In this document: one piece after another, positions 14,232-20,970 of the stretch
How positions within the stretch are numbered: position 1 is the stretch's first letter
Layout of the letters: the number at the start of each line of letters is the position of its first letter
Source: a virus
Strand: one strand, 5' to 3'
Virus record (IMG/VR): IMGVR_UViG_3300008996_000055
Span: 1-21,078 of that record
Length of the DNA stretch: 21,078 nucleotides
Made by a program: the position numbers and the translations under genes
Notes under the pieces: model-generated
What the model saw: only the letters and a program-made list of their open reading frames with translations
Databases searched by the model: none
Told to the model about the DNA's origin: nothing

Positions 14232-15833
14232 TTAGAACTCATCAACGTTGACCGCCCCAAACCCCTCTACGAAGGGAGCGAGGCGACCAGTCTCTCGGTC
14301 ATAGGATAACCGACCTGCTTCCCCAGTCTCACCACTGAAGCGGTTCTTTAGAACTCTCAGAGTTGTGACATTGGGGTTCTCACCCTGTTGATCTCGCTCC
14401 AAGCCAATCACCATATCGGAGAGTTGGGCAATGGCATGAGATCCACGGAGTTGGTTGAGGGCAGTACGTGCCCCCTGTTCGTGTCCTCGGTCACCTTCAG
14501 GTCTGCGTAGGTGAGACACGAGGAACATCCCCACGCCTGTCTCTTCAACAAGGGTGCGTAGGGATGTCATGGCATTATCTATGAGACGGCGTTCATCACC
14601 GTCCCCCAAGCCCGAAACAACAATAGAAAGATGATCCAGAATAATCCAAGAACAGCCACAAGAACGAGCCAGGAATCTAATACGGGAAAGTAAGTTATCA
14701 ATACCGCTACTGCCCCAATGATCGTAAAGGAAACAACGACCATTACCAACAGTAGCATCGTAACTAGCGCGGAGATCAGCTTCACTGACTCCCTCCTTAT
14801 TTAAGTGTAGTGGTTTGTTGAGGTGGATTCCCATCAACCCCAAAGCGGTGCGCCGAGGGTTCTCTTCAAGCATGATCATGCCAACAGTCTCTCCCTTCAA
14901 CAGGAGGTGGTGGGCGATCTCTCGCACAACTGCTGACTTACCTATGCCAGAACCTGCGGTAAGCGTAACCAGCTCACCCCTACGAGAACCACGAGTTACC
15001 TCGTTAAGTTCATCCCAAGGGTAGGGTATCGCTTGGATAGTCTCAGTCTTGGAGACTTCCTCCCACAAGTCAGCCCCAGACAAGATGCCATCAGGACGGT
15101 ACGCTTTAGCGTTCCATATTGCCTGAATGATTTCATCTGCCTTACCGTTGACCAGACACTCGTTAGCGTCCTTCATCGGTAGTGATGCAATCTTAGCTTT
15201 GCCTGGGCTGAACAACTCGGCGCACTCGCTTGCCGCCGCTTGACCTGGTTCATCCATGTCGAACATCAAGATTATCTCATCGAATAATTCGTAGTAATCG
15301 AAGTTCAACTTCATGTGCTTCTTAGCACCTTGAGCACCGTTAGGTACGGAGACCACAGCCCACTTGTTACCTTGGGATTGACTCACGCTCATCGCATCAA
15401 TCTCACCCTCAGTAACTACCAGCTTCTTCCCTTTGCCCCACAAGGGAGCACCAAAGGGGAGAGCCTTGGTAATGTCACCCAGTACCTTGAAGCTCTTGTC
15501 AGAGCCTCGGATCTTCTGGGCAACCATTGTCCCCGCCTTGTCATAGTAGGGGGCAATCTGTACTTTCTTTCCTGCTAGTTCACCGACTTGGTATCCAAAT
15601 TTACGGCAGGTATCTTCCCGAATTTTTCGTTTAGATAAATCCATGAACTCACCAGTGATGAGATCACCTGCACGTTTCTTTGGGCTAGGGGCTGGTGTAG
15701 TGCCATCCCCCTTAACATGAGCTTGGCAACTGAAACAGAACTGGTGCCCATCAGAATACAAAGAGTTGGCATCTGACGAACCGCAGTTGTCACAAGGTAT
15801 GTGTCTTAAGAAATTGCTTTCGTCCTGTTCCAT
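14232..15833 (-). CDS. Primase-helicase (T7 gp4-like)
   Basis: From the ATG at 15833 the protein has 533 residues (T7 gp4: 566). The N-terminal zinc finger is CDNCGSS...CFSC (C14, C17, C33, C36). The TOPRIM primase core includes KLVVTEGEIDAMSV (E142) and IILMFDMDEPGQAA (D192, D194), and the segment LPMKDANECLVNG. The helicase domain has Walker A GSGIGKS (294-300), MIMLEENPRR and a Walker B-like WIILDHLSIV, then FLVSHLRRPEGDRGHEQGAR. It unwinds DNA as a hexamer and makes primers. The first 44 bases overlap the methyltransferase gene. A Met at residue 64 with GGTGAG five bases upstream (15644) could start a helicase-only form like T7 gp4B. An upstream TTG (15851) is in frame but lacks a ribosome site. 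Confidence 0.96.
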   Translation of the reverse strand: MEQDESNFLRHIPCDNCGSSDANSLYSDGHQFCFSCQAHVKGDGTTPAPSPKKRAGDLITGEFMDLSKRKIREDTCRKFGYQVGELAGKKVQIAPYYDKAGTMVAQKIRGSDKSFKVLGDITKALPFGAPLWGKGKKLVVTEGEIDAMSVSQSQGNKWAVVSVPNGAQGAKKHMKLNFDYYELFDEIILMFDMDEPGQAAASECAELFSPGKAKIASLPMKDANECLVNGKADEIIQAIWNAKAYRPDGILSGADLWEEVSKTETIQAIPYPWDELNEVTRGSRRGELVTLTAGSGIGKSAVVREIAHHLLLKGETVGMIMLEENPRRTALGLMGIHLNKPLHLNKEGVSEADLRASYDATVGNGRCFLYDHWGSSGIDNLLSRIRFLARSCGCSWIILDHLSIVVSGLGDGDERRLIDNAMTSLRTLVEETGVGMFLVSHLRRPEGDRGHEQGARTALNQLRGSHAIAQLSDMVIGLERDQQGENPNVTTLRVLKNRFSGETGEAGRLSYDRETGRLAPFVEGFGAVNVDEF

Positions 15834-16680
15834 GTAATATCGCTTTTCCAATTAGTTCGGGTATTTGAGGTACTACGGCGTTTCCGAGTTGCTTAAGTCT
15901 GTCCACTCGGTTGGGAACCCCATGAGCCACTCGACCCAAGTTGGGTTCAGTTGCCCAGAAGTTTTCGATTGGTTGTCCGTCCACTGTACTGCAACGTCCA
16001 AGGTATCCCAGCTCGGCTTTCCATTCCTTACCCTGCCGCCAAGATAACCCCCCTTGTGATCCCGTGTGGTCGGTGTCGGCCACCGCCTGTGAGGTGTAGG
16101 ACTCAAGGAGTCCGTTACTGCTGCACCTAGATTCCACCCATGTTTCCCCGATAGATGGCTCGGGGCTATCCCATGCCCTCCCGTCATCGCTGTGGGGGTA
16201 GGAAATAATCCAGATCCTGTCCCTTTGGTGAGGGGCACCAACGCTGGAAGCGGGTAAACAATGCCATTCCGCATCATACCCGATCTCAAAGAGCGACCTG
16301 AGCACTTGATCCAGTCCTCTAGAGCGAAGGGCTGAGACGTTTTCAATGATGACAAACTTCGGGCTGGTTTCTTTGATGAGTCTGTGAAACTCCCACCAGA
16401 GTCCTGATCTCCCACCTTCGAGACCCTCCCCTTTTCCTGCGAGGCTAATGTCTTGACAGGGGAAGCCCCCACAAATAACGTCAATTGTTCCAAGGTCACT
16501 TCCTTTAAGTGTAGAGACATCGGGGTATATAGGCACATGAGACCAGTGTTTCTTCAGGACTCGCTGTGCCTTCTCATCTACCTCGCAAAATGCAACCGTC
16601 TCAAACCCTTGCGTACTCTCCAGCCCTAAGCTGAAGCCTCCTATACCTGAAAATAAATCCAGAACTTTAAGTGGTTGCAT
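15790..16680 (-). CDS. C5-cytosine DNA methyltransferase (Dcm-type)
   Basis: The 296-residue protein has the ordered C5-MTase motifs: I VLDLFSGIGGFSLGL (7-20), II-like FCEVDEKAQ, IV CGGFPCQDIS with catalytic C75, VI IIENVSAL (E113-N114-V115), VIII HQRDRIWIIS, and X RLKQLGNAVVPQIPELIGKA. The target-recognition region between VIII and X is short and the target cannot be read from the sequence. No restriction endonuclease is nearby, so it is an orphan enzyme that could protect phage DNA from host restriction. It has a good AGGAG site four bases before the ATG and is placed between amidase and primase-helicase, a position without a T7 counterpart. Its 3' end overlaps the helicase gene by 44 bases, and a long second frame lies inside it. 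Confidence 0.95.
   Translation of the reverse strand: MQPLKVLDLFSGIGGFSLGLESTQGFETVAFCEVDEKAQRVLKKHWSHVPIYPDVSTLKGSDLGTIDVICGGFPCQDISLAGKGEGLEGGRSGLWWEFHRLIKETSPKFVIIENVSALRSRGLDQVLRSLFEIGYDAEWHCLPASSVGAPHQRDRIWIISYPHSDDGRAWDSPEPSIGETWVESRCSSNGLLESYTSQAVADTDHTGSQGGLSWRQGKEWKAELGYLGRCSTVDGQPIENFWATEPNLGRVAHGVPNRVDRLKQLGNAVVPQIPELIGKAILHGTGRKQFLKTHTL
15873..16538 (-). CDS. Candidate overlapping gene inside the methyltransferase (221-aa second frame)
   Basis: A frame shifted by one base from the methyltransferase is open for 221 codons. Its product is not random-looking: LTLFVGASPVKTLASQ, then SLRSGMMRNGIVYPLPALVP, GLFPTPTAMTGG, RWPTPTTRDHKGGYLGG, and SGQLNPTWVEWLMGFPTEWT near the end. I recognise these W-P-T-P-T, RSGMMRNG and LNPxWVEWLMGFP patterns as recurring in many annotated phage and bacterial proteins, often next to or instead of C5-methyltransferases. 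Here they arise from the same DNA as motifs IV to X of the enzyme. The ATG at 16538 has no clear ribosome site. It could be a real dual-coding gene, or only the mirror of a conserved enzyme that databases often annotate in the wrong frame. Confidence 0.35.
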   Translation of the reverse strand: MCLYTPMSLHLKEVTLEQLTLFVGASPVKTLASQEKGRVSKVGDQDSGGSFTDSSKKPARSLSSLKTSQPFALEDWIKCSGRSLRSGMMRNGIVYPLPALVPLTKGTGSGLFPTPTAMTGGHGIAPSHLSGKHGWNLGAAVTDSLSPTPHRRWPTPTTRDHKGGYLGGRVRNGKPSWDTLDVAVQWTDNQSKTSGQLNPTWVEWLMGFPTEWTDLSNSETP

Positions 16681-16690
16681 ATGTCTCCTG

Positions 16691-17134
16691 TTAGTTGTCG
16701 ATCCCCTCAGCTTTGAGCCATGCGGCTACATCAAAGCTCGGGCAATCCTTATGAACATCAGGGAAGTCCCGATGACCTTGGATTTTAGCTTCAGGGTAAA
16801 AGCCCTTGAGTGTCTTCAAGACATCCTTAAGGGACTCGAATTGTTCAGGGGTAAAGTTGTTGGCAGCTTTGTTGTCAGAGGAGTTGACCCCACCAACCAT
16901 GCAGATACCAACCGACTGGCTGTTGTAACCTTGGACATGAGCACCCGCCACGTCATGGGGGCGACCCTCTTCCACGGCACCGTCTCGGCGGATCACGTAG
17001 TGATAGCCAATACCAAACCAACCTTTGGCTCGATGCCAACGGTCAATATCCTCTTTGCCTAAGTTCATTTTTTCTGAGGTGGCTGAACAATGCACCGCAA
17101 TAAACTCAGTTTTATCTCGTTTTTTATAATTCAT
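16691..17134 (-). CDS. N-acetylmuramoyl-L-alanine amidase (T7 lysozyme, gp3.5-like)
   Basis: From the ATG at 17134 the product has 147 residues (T7 lysozyme 151). The Zn ligands are H15 (AVHCSAT), H121 (GHRDF) and C131 (DCPSFD); catalytic Tyr44 (GYHYVI) and Lys129 are also in place. Other matches to T7 gp3.5 include IDRWHRAKGWFGIGYHYVIR and VQGYNSQSVGICMVGG. It cleaves the amide bond between muramic acid and L-Ala in peptidoglycan. In T7 it also binds and inhibits the phage RNA polymerase, so a transcription-tuning role here is plausible but not shown. The ATG overlaps the endonuclease stop (ATGA), which decides the start over in-frame upstream options. Confidence 0.96.
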   Translation of the reverse strand: MNYKKRDKTEFIAVHCSATSEKMNLGKEDIDRWHRAKGWFGIGYHYVIRRDGAVEEGRPHDVAGAHVQGYNSQSVGICMVGGVNSSDNKAANNFTPEQFESLKDVLKTLKGFYPEAKIQGHRDFPDVHKDCPSFDVAAWLKAEGIDN

Positions 17135-17583
17135 TTTGGAGGCTCCGTGAGCCACGCATCGGGTATCTCTTTGTCGGCATAGAGAAAGCCGTTCTTCACA
17201 CACCAGTCGGCGTATGTCGTGTTGCTTCTCTTAGCAATCTTCCCTTTGCTGTTAGAAAATACGAACCGAATATCCAGGTTCGGATGCTGTTTCTTTACAA
17301 GCAGGTGTTTCTGCCTATCTGCGGTAAGAAACCTTCCCTTCGATTCAATGATAATGCCGTTCTCTAAAACGAAGTCTGGTGTGTACTTCGCTGTTCGCTC
17401 TGGCTTGATGTAAGGGATGACAAGCTCCTCGAAAGTAAACTTGACACCCTTACCCTGTAGCTCCTGAGCCAACTTCTCCTCCAGCCCAGAGCGGAACCCG
17501 TAAACAAGTCCCACCTCTGTTGCTGAACGAGACTTAGAAATCCGCAGTTTCGTCCTCTTCGCTGGTTTCTTCGTTGAAGTCAT
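17131..17583 (-). CDS. Endonuclease I, Holliday-junction resolvase (T7 gp3-like)
   Basis: I use the ATG at 17583, inside the end of the SSB gene, giving 150 residues (T7 gp3: 149). The core reads GFRSGLEEKLAQELQGKGVK, then YTPDFVLENGIIIESKGRF and KKQHPNLDIRFVFSNSKGKI, closely following T7 gp3. Catalytic residues equivalent to T7 E20, D55, E65 and K67 are E35, D70, E80 and K82. The T7 E35 position appears to be T50, with E52/E53 nearby. The N-terminal 20 residues are very basic (KKPAKRTKLRISKSRS). The enzyme resolves branched DNA and helps degrade host DNA. It overlaps SSB by 50 bases and the amidase by the ATGA junction. The ribosome site is weak, suggesting coupling to SSB. Confidence 0.95.
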   Translation of the reverse strand: MTSTKKPAKRTKLRISKSRSATEVGLVYGFRSGLEEKLAQELQGKGVKFTFEELVIPYIKPERTAKYTPDFVLENGIIIESKGRFLTADRQKHLLVKKQHPNLDIRFVFSNSKGKIAKRSNTTYADWCVKNGFLYADKEIPDAWLTEPPK

Positions 17584-18148
17584 CGTCTGCTTTTTCTTTT
17601 GATACGTACCCTTCCTCTTCACCGAAGCCGAATGAACCAGCTCCGCCGCCTGAGAACTCAACCAAGTCGATGACTTGCACGGCTCGTACACGCAGGGATA
17701 AACCTGCACCTGCAATAGCTGTGTAGTAGGGGAGAACTTCGTAAGAGACTTTGACCTTAGAGCCACCTGCGATATTCACAGAGGAGTCCAGAGGCTTACC
17801 CTTGGAGTCAAACAAAGCGGGACGCTGTTCAAAGCTATCACCACTCTTCATGGTGACCTTTGCCTTGAGCTTGAAGCGGAAGGTGGTGTTACCCGTCTCT
17901 TCATCGGCTTCGTACCCAGCAGTACCCTCTTTAATTTTTTTGCCAGGATTTTCTTTCTTAGCTTTTGCAATAGACTGAGCCAACTGTTCATCCAAAAAGG
18001 AGATGACACTGGTTGCCTCTTCAGTTGGAACTTGAAGAGACAACTTGTATTCACCGTCAGGATTAAACTTTGTGTCGGGCTTAGTTAGGTACGGATACTG
18101 GGCAATACCAGCAGGGGTCACGTACCGTGGGGTTTTAGATTTTTTCAT
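17534..18148 (-). CDS. Single-stranded DNA-binding protein (T7 gp2.5-like)
   Basis: The 204-residue protein fits T7-like SSBs (gp2.5, 232 aa). The N-terminus TPRYVTPAGIAQYPYLTKPD and EYKLSLQVPTEEA are typical, as is the central segment VNIAGGSKVKVSYEVLPYYT that leads into GLSLRVRAVQVIDL, matching the OB-fold core. The C-terminal tail is acidic and ends in Phe (DDDFNEETSEEDETADF), the tail that in T7 contacts polymerase and helicase and competes with ssDNA. The ATG has AAGGA seven bases upstream. The tail's codons overlap the start of endonuclease I in another frame. Confidence 0.93.
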   Translation of the reverse strand: MKKSKTPRYVTPAGIAQYPYLTKPDTKFNPDGEYKLSLQVPTEEATSVISFLDEQLAQSIAKAKKENPGKKIKEGTAGYEADEETGNTTFRFKLKAKVTMKSGDSFEQRPALFDSKGKPLDSSVNIAGGSKVKVSYEVLPYYTAIAGAGLSLRVRAVQVIDLVEFSGGGAGSFGFGEEEGYVSKEKADDDFNEETSEEDETADF

Positions 18149-18155
18149 GGTGTCC

Positions 18156-18266
18156 TTATTTCAAATAACCATCATATGCTTCTCGCATTTCCCGAATAAT
18201 ACGGTTGCGTTCAGCCACAGTTTTGGCAGTGCGGAAAGTGCCATCAGGGAGTCGGATCAGGAACAT
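18156..18266 (-). CDS. 36-aa protein, first gene after the middle promoter
   Basis: A short frame begins with ATG at 18266, six bases after AGAGG, and ends with TAA at 18156, eight bases before the SSB start; its stop overlaps the SSB ribosome site region. The product is MFLIRLPDGTFRTAKTVAER followed by NRIIREMREAYDGYLK, a small strand-turn-strand then helix, net positive. It is the first reading frame behind the second phage promoter. T7 encodes gp2, the host RNA polymerase inhibitor, in the neighbouring early-middle region; there is no recognisable sequence similarity, so a host-takeover role is only a positional guess. Confidence 0.6.
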   Translation of the reverse strand: MFLIRLPDGTFRTAKTVAERNRIIREMREAYDGYLK

Positions 18267-18286
18267 AGGTTGCCTCTCATGTGGAT

Positions 18287-18308
18287 TTATCCAATTGTGC
18301 AACTTTTT
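18287..18308 (-). promoter_or_regulatory. Phage RNA polymerase promoter copy 2 (replication genes)
   Basis: The minus strand reads AAAAAGTTGCACAATTGGA followed by TAA, identical over 22 bases to copy 1 at 20926-20947. It sits between the RNA polymerase gene and the 36-aa/SSB block. Initiation is expected at the GG near 18291-18290, which would leave a leader of about 25 bases before the first ATG. Confidence 0.85.
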
Positions 18309-18314
18309 GAAATG

Positions 18315-18328
18315 TTCCAGATCTGGAA
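18315..18328. repeat. Perfect 14-bp palindrome just upstream of promoter copy 2
   Basis: TTCCAGATCTGGAA is a perfect palindrome lying 6 bases upstream of the promoter core and 4 bases after the RNA polymerase stop codon. It may be an operator for a dimeric protein or a small mRNA 3'-end structure. It is too loop-poor for a terminator and has no U tract before the promoter. Confidence 0.6.
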
Positions 18329-18332
18329 GGAT

Positions 18333-20858
18333 TTAGGCAAAGCAATAGCGTGAATCTACTACCTTAGAGACATCCAAGGTGCCGTGCTCTGGTATCTCAG
18401 GCATGGCTTCTCGTTGTTTCTCTGAGAGCTGCCCCTCGATCTCCTCACGGAAAGTCCCGAGGACATCTATGGTGTCATAGATCTCCACAAAGGATTCGCG
18501 GATGATGTAAAACAATTTCTCTACATCTCCTGCGGTTGTCCCAAAGCTGTCATGGATCATCGAGAAGTTCTCAACACCTTCCTGACTAGCACGGGCAACA
18601 CACAACATGAGGTGAGCGGCATCACAGCTATGTACAAAGTTGGGGGCAATGCCCTGGCTCTGCTTACGGCGATCCAGCTTATCCTTATCCTGCTTCATGG
18701 TGAGGTAAACCAGCTTCCCGTTGATAGCTGTCTTGATCCTACGATCATTGACATCAGCGTATGCTTGCATCACAGGGAAACCAATGGGAGTAGTCCAGCG
18801 CACAGGGAGTTGCTCTGCGGCTGCTAGGGATGCTACCCCTTGTAACCACTTCATTGCCTCCGCTGCCTTAACCAAGGTCAGGTTCACAGCCTCCCAGATC
18901 TTCTTAGCCATGTAGCTAGCCGCCATGTACCCATCACGGGAGAAGGGGAAGGTGCCACCCAAACGTTGTGCCTCAAGACGGGCGGGGGTGATCAGGTCTT
19001 CCATGAGCTGTTCACGAAACCCAAACTCCTTAGACCCATACGGCAGGGTCATGACGCTACGCTTGGTTGTCTTGCGGGTAATCCCGAACTTCAGCCACTG
19101 TTGAGCTAGGGTCTTGGTTCCCTCCTTGACGTAGGGTGTGCCCTGATCGCTGTGAAGCAGGGTGTCCTCAGTGCCCTCTTGGGAGTCCTTGGTGACCATC
19201 TCGATCACCCTGTCGGCTACTCGCTGGTACACATCTTGGGGGACTGGGTTGGGAACAAGGTTAACTGCTGATCCTCCTCGCTCATCTCGGAGCATGGCTG
19301 AGAAGTGTTGCAACCCAGAGCATGAACCGTCCAAAGCCACGGGCAACTTTGATATGAACGATTCACCATGCTCAACGTAACCTGCCCACTCAAAACAGAA
19401 AGCAAGAAACTGCCATGGTTTATCAATGCTAAGACCATTGATCTCTGTGCACCATCCTCGGTTGTCGTAGGGGTTGTTAGCAATGGAAACAATTTCATCT
19501 TCATTCTCCAAGATCCACTCAACACGTTCTTCAAAACTAACCTTGTCATTACCTGCCAGGTTAGAGCCATGGATTGCCAACCACTTCCAGCCCTCAGAAC
19601 CCAAGGGCTTACCATTGGCAAACCTGAGGAGTGCCTTCTGAGGATCTGATCCCTGAGGGTTCAGGTGTGGTACAGCATAGATTCTCCCACGGAAGTCCAA
19701 TTGATACGGGAAGAAGATCCTGCGGAACTTCTCGTACCTTGAGGCTATGTTCAGGGAGATGTTAAAGCCGATCCGCTTACCAGCCAGAGACAGGTTCTGG
19801 ATGTGGATCTTGGCTGCTTGGATACGGTAGTCCTTACGTGCCTCCTCATTGGTCTCAATGTCGGCTGGAGTTGGGGGCATCTCAATACCCTCACGGTTGG
19901 GAAGACCTGCAATGGTAGAGCCATTATCCCAGAGTTCCTTCATAACCGCTAAGACTTGGCTGTTGATCTGCCATGGTGTTCTCTGGAGGCTGTTGATAGC
20001 TGAGTACACAATAGGCATATCCACCTGTTGCAGTTCTTGGAGGTACGCCTGGTTCTTGGTCTTGACCAACTTCAGGGGTTTGATGTTGGAGGAGATGTAC
20101 CCACCATCGTAGGGGTCAGTCCAATCCTTAGGCTTGACCACCATAGGCTCGTAGACAGGACGGAGCATGGAAGCTACATCATTCCGCTTTTCGATCCACT
20201 CGACAGTCTCAGGAGTAGGACGGACGTATTTGATAGACTGGTTCTTGTCTGCCTTCTGGTGGGCAACCTCGACAATCCCTAGGGTGTCTATGAGCAGGTC
20301 TAGTAGCTTGATCCCCACATGGAGGCGGTCAACCCGTGACCACTTATCCCAGTGATCAATCTTCTCAGCCTGACGTACAGCATAGTAATGCTTATAGTGT
20401 TGGGCTGAACGCTTCTTAGCACCCAAAACAAGTTTCTCGTATTGCTTACGTTCACTTGCTCGGATCTTTGCAAAGCGTAGCTCATCCTCGACTGCGGTAC
20501 CAATACCCACAGCAACAAACTGGAGGGTTCGTGCTGAGGAGATACCACTCAAGACATTCTTGAGGGTCAAGAAGGATAGTACATTGGTATCAATATCCTT
20601 GAGCTTGTAATAGGCTGATGCCCTGCGTGTAACGTTGCCTGATCCTGCTTCCTCAATCCACGCTGCGATAGCCTTAGAGAGAATCTCTAGGCGGTGCGAT
20701 AGTATGGTCTGTCCGTATGCCGTACCTTCTTCACGGCTTGCTCTCTTGGCGTAGTCAATGCTTCTGAAGTATTTCTCTGCACCCCTACGGGTCATATCCT
20801 CTTCAAGTTGGATTTGGAGTGACATTAAGTCTTCCTGAGGTTCAACCATATCTTTCAT
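18333..20858 (-). CDS. T7-type single-subunit RNA polymerase
   Basis: The 841-residue protein (T7: 883) has all core residues. The palm Asp is in ALDGSCSGLQHF (D510). The fingers segment GITRKTTKRSVMTLPYGSKE gives R595, K599 and Y607 (T7 R627, K631, Y639). The second catalytic Asp is in MIHDSFGT (D770), and the C-terminus ends DSRYCFA, like the T7 FAFA foot. The DFRGRIYAVPHLNPQGSD segment is also typical. The specificity loop (about 697-725) keeps the R746 equivalent (R707), but the T7 N748, R756 and Q758 positions read K709, V717 and L719, so a non-T7 promoter is expected. The ATG has AAGGA seven bases upstream. It lies between promoter copies 1 and 2, and would be first made from a host-type promoter. 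Confidence 0.97.
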   Translation of the reverse strand: MKDMVEPQEDLMSLQIQLEEDMTRRGAEKYFRSIDYAKRASREEGTAYGQTILSHRLEILSKAIAAWIEEAGSGNVTRRASAYYKLKDIDTNVLSFLTLKNVLSGISSARTLQFVAVGIGTAVEDELRFAKIRASERKQYEKLVLGAKKRSAQHYKHYYAVRQAEKIDHWDKWSRVDRLHVGIKLLDLLIDTLGIVEVAHQKADKNQSIKYVRPTPETVEWIEKRNDVASMLRPVYEPMVVKPKDWTDPYDGGYISSNIKPLKLVKTKNQAYLQELQQVDMPIVYSAINSLQRTPWQINSQVLAVMKELWDNGSTIAGLPNREGIEMPPTPADIETNEEARKDYRIQAAKIHIQNLSLAGKRIGFNISLNIASRYEKFRRIFFPYQLDFRGRIYAVPHLNPQGSDPQKALLRFANGKPLGSEGWKWLAIHGSNLAGNDKVSFEERVEWILENEDEIVSIANNPYDNRGWCTEINGLSIDKPWQFLAFCFEWAGYVEHGESFISKLPVALDGSCSGLQHFSAMLRDERGGSAVNLVPNPVPQDVYQRVADRVIEMVTKDSQEGTEDTLLHSDQGTPYVKEGTKTLAQQWLKFGITRKTTKRSVMTLPYGSKEFGFREQLMEDLITPARLEAQRLGGTFPFSRDGYMAASYMAKKIWEAVNLTLVKAAEAMKWLQGVASLAAAEQLPVRWTTPIGFPVMQAYADVNDRRIKTAINGKLVYLTMKQDKDKLDRRKQSQGIAPNFVHSCDAAHLMLCVARASQEGVENFSMIHDSFGTTAGDVEKLFYIIRESFVEIYDTIDVLGTFREEIEGQLSEKQREAMPEIPEHGTLDVSKVVDSRYCFA

Positions 20859-20888
20859 TTAGTAGTCCTTAGAGAGTGTACTTGTAAT

Positions 20889-20918
20889 AATACCTAGAGA
20901 AAGATCTCTCTAGATATT
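20889..20918 (-). promoter_or_regulatory. 12-bp hairpin in the RNA polymerase 5' leader
   Basis: The minus-strand RNA AAUAUCUAGAGA GAUCUU UCUCUAGGUAUU folds into a 12-bp stem (one U-G pair) with a 6-base loop. It lies between promoter copy 1 and the polymerase start codon. It has no following U tract. T7 has RNase III processing hairpins at the start of gene 1, so an RNA-processing or stability role is a reasonable guess. Confidence 0.7.
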
Positions 20919-20925
20919 CTTTAGA

Positions 20926-20947
20926 TTATCCAATTGTGCAACTTTTT
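20926..20947 (-). promoter_or_regulatory. Phage RNA polymerase promoter copy 1 (before the polymerase gene)
   Basis: The minus strand reads AAAAAGTTGCACAATTGGA followed by TAA, identical to copy 2. Expected start is the GG near 20930-20929, giving a leader of about 70 bases before the RNA polymerase ATG. It would let the polymerase stimulate its own gene. Confidence 0.83.
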
Positions 20948-20966
20948 AGGTCATTGATTCCTCCTC
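20946..20966 (-). other. Strong ribosome site with a two-codon minigene (ATG ACC TAA)
   Basis: On the minus strand GAGGAGG (20966-20960) is followed by five bases and ATG ACC TAA (20954-20946). The stop codon overlaps the first bases of promoter copy 1. The ribosome site is one of the best in the window, yet the frame encodes only Met-Thr. Lambda bar minigenes have the same build (ATG ATA TAA). A function is not shown. Confidence 0.4.
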
Positions 20967-20970
20967 GATG

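Noticed and set aside
15847-15860. TTCCAATT as a fourth promoter copy before the primase-helicase
   Set aside because: Only the TCCAATT part matches; the GTTGC and A-run parts of the motif are absent.
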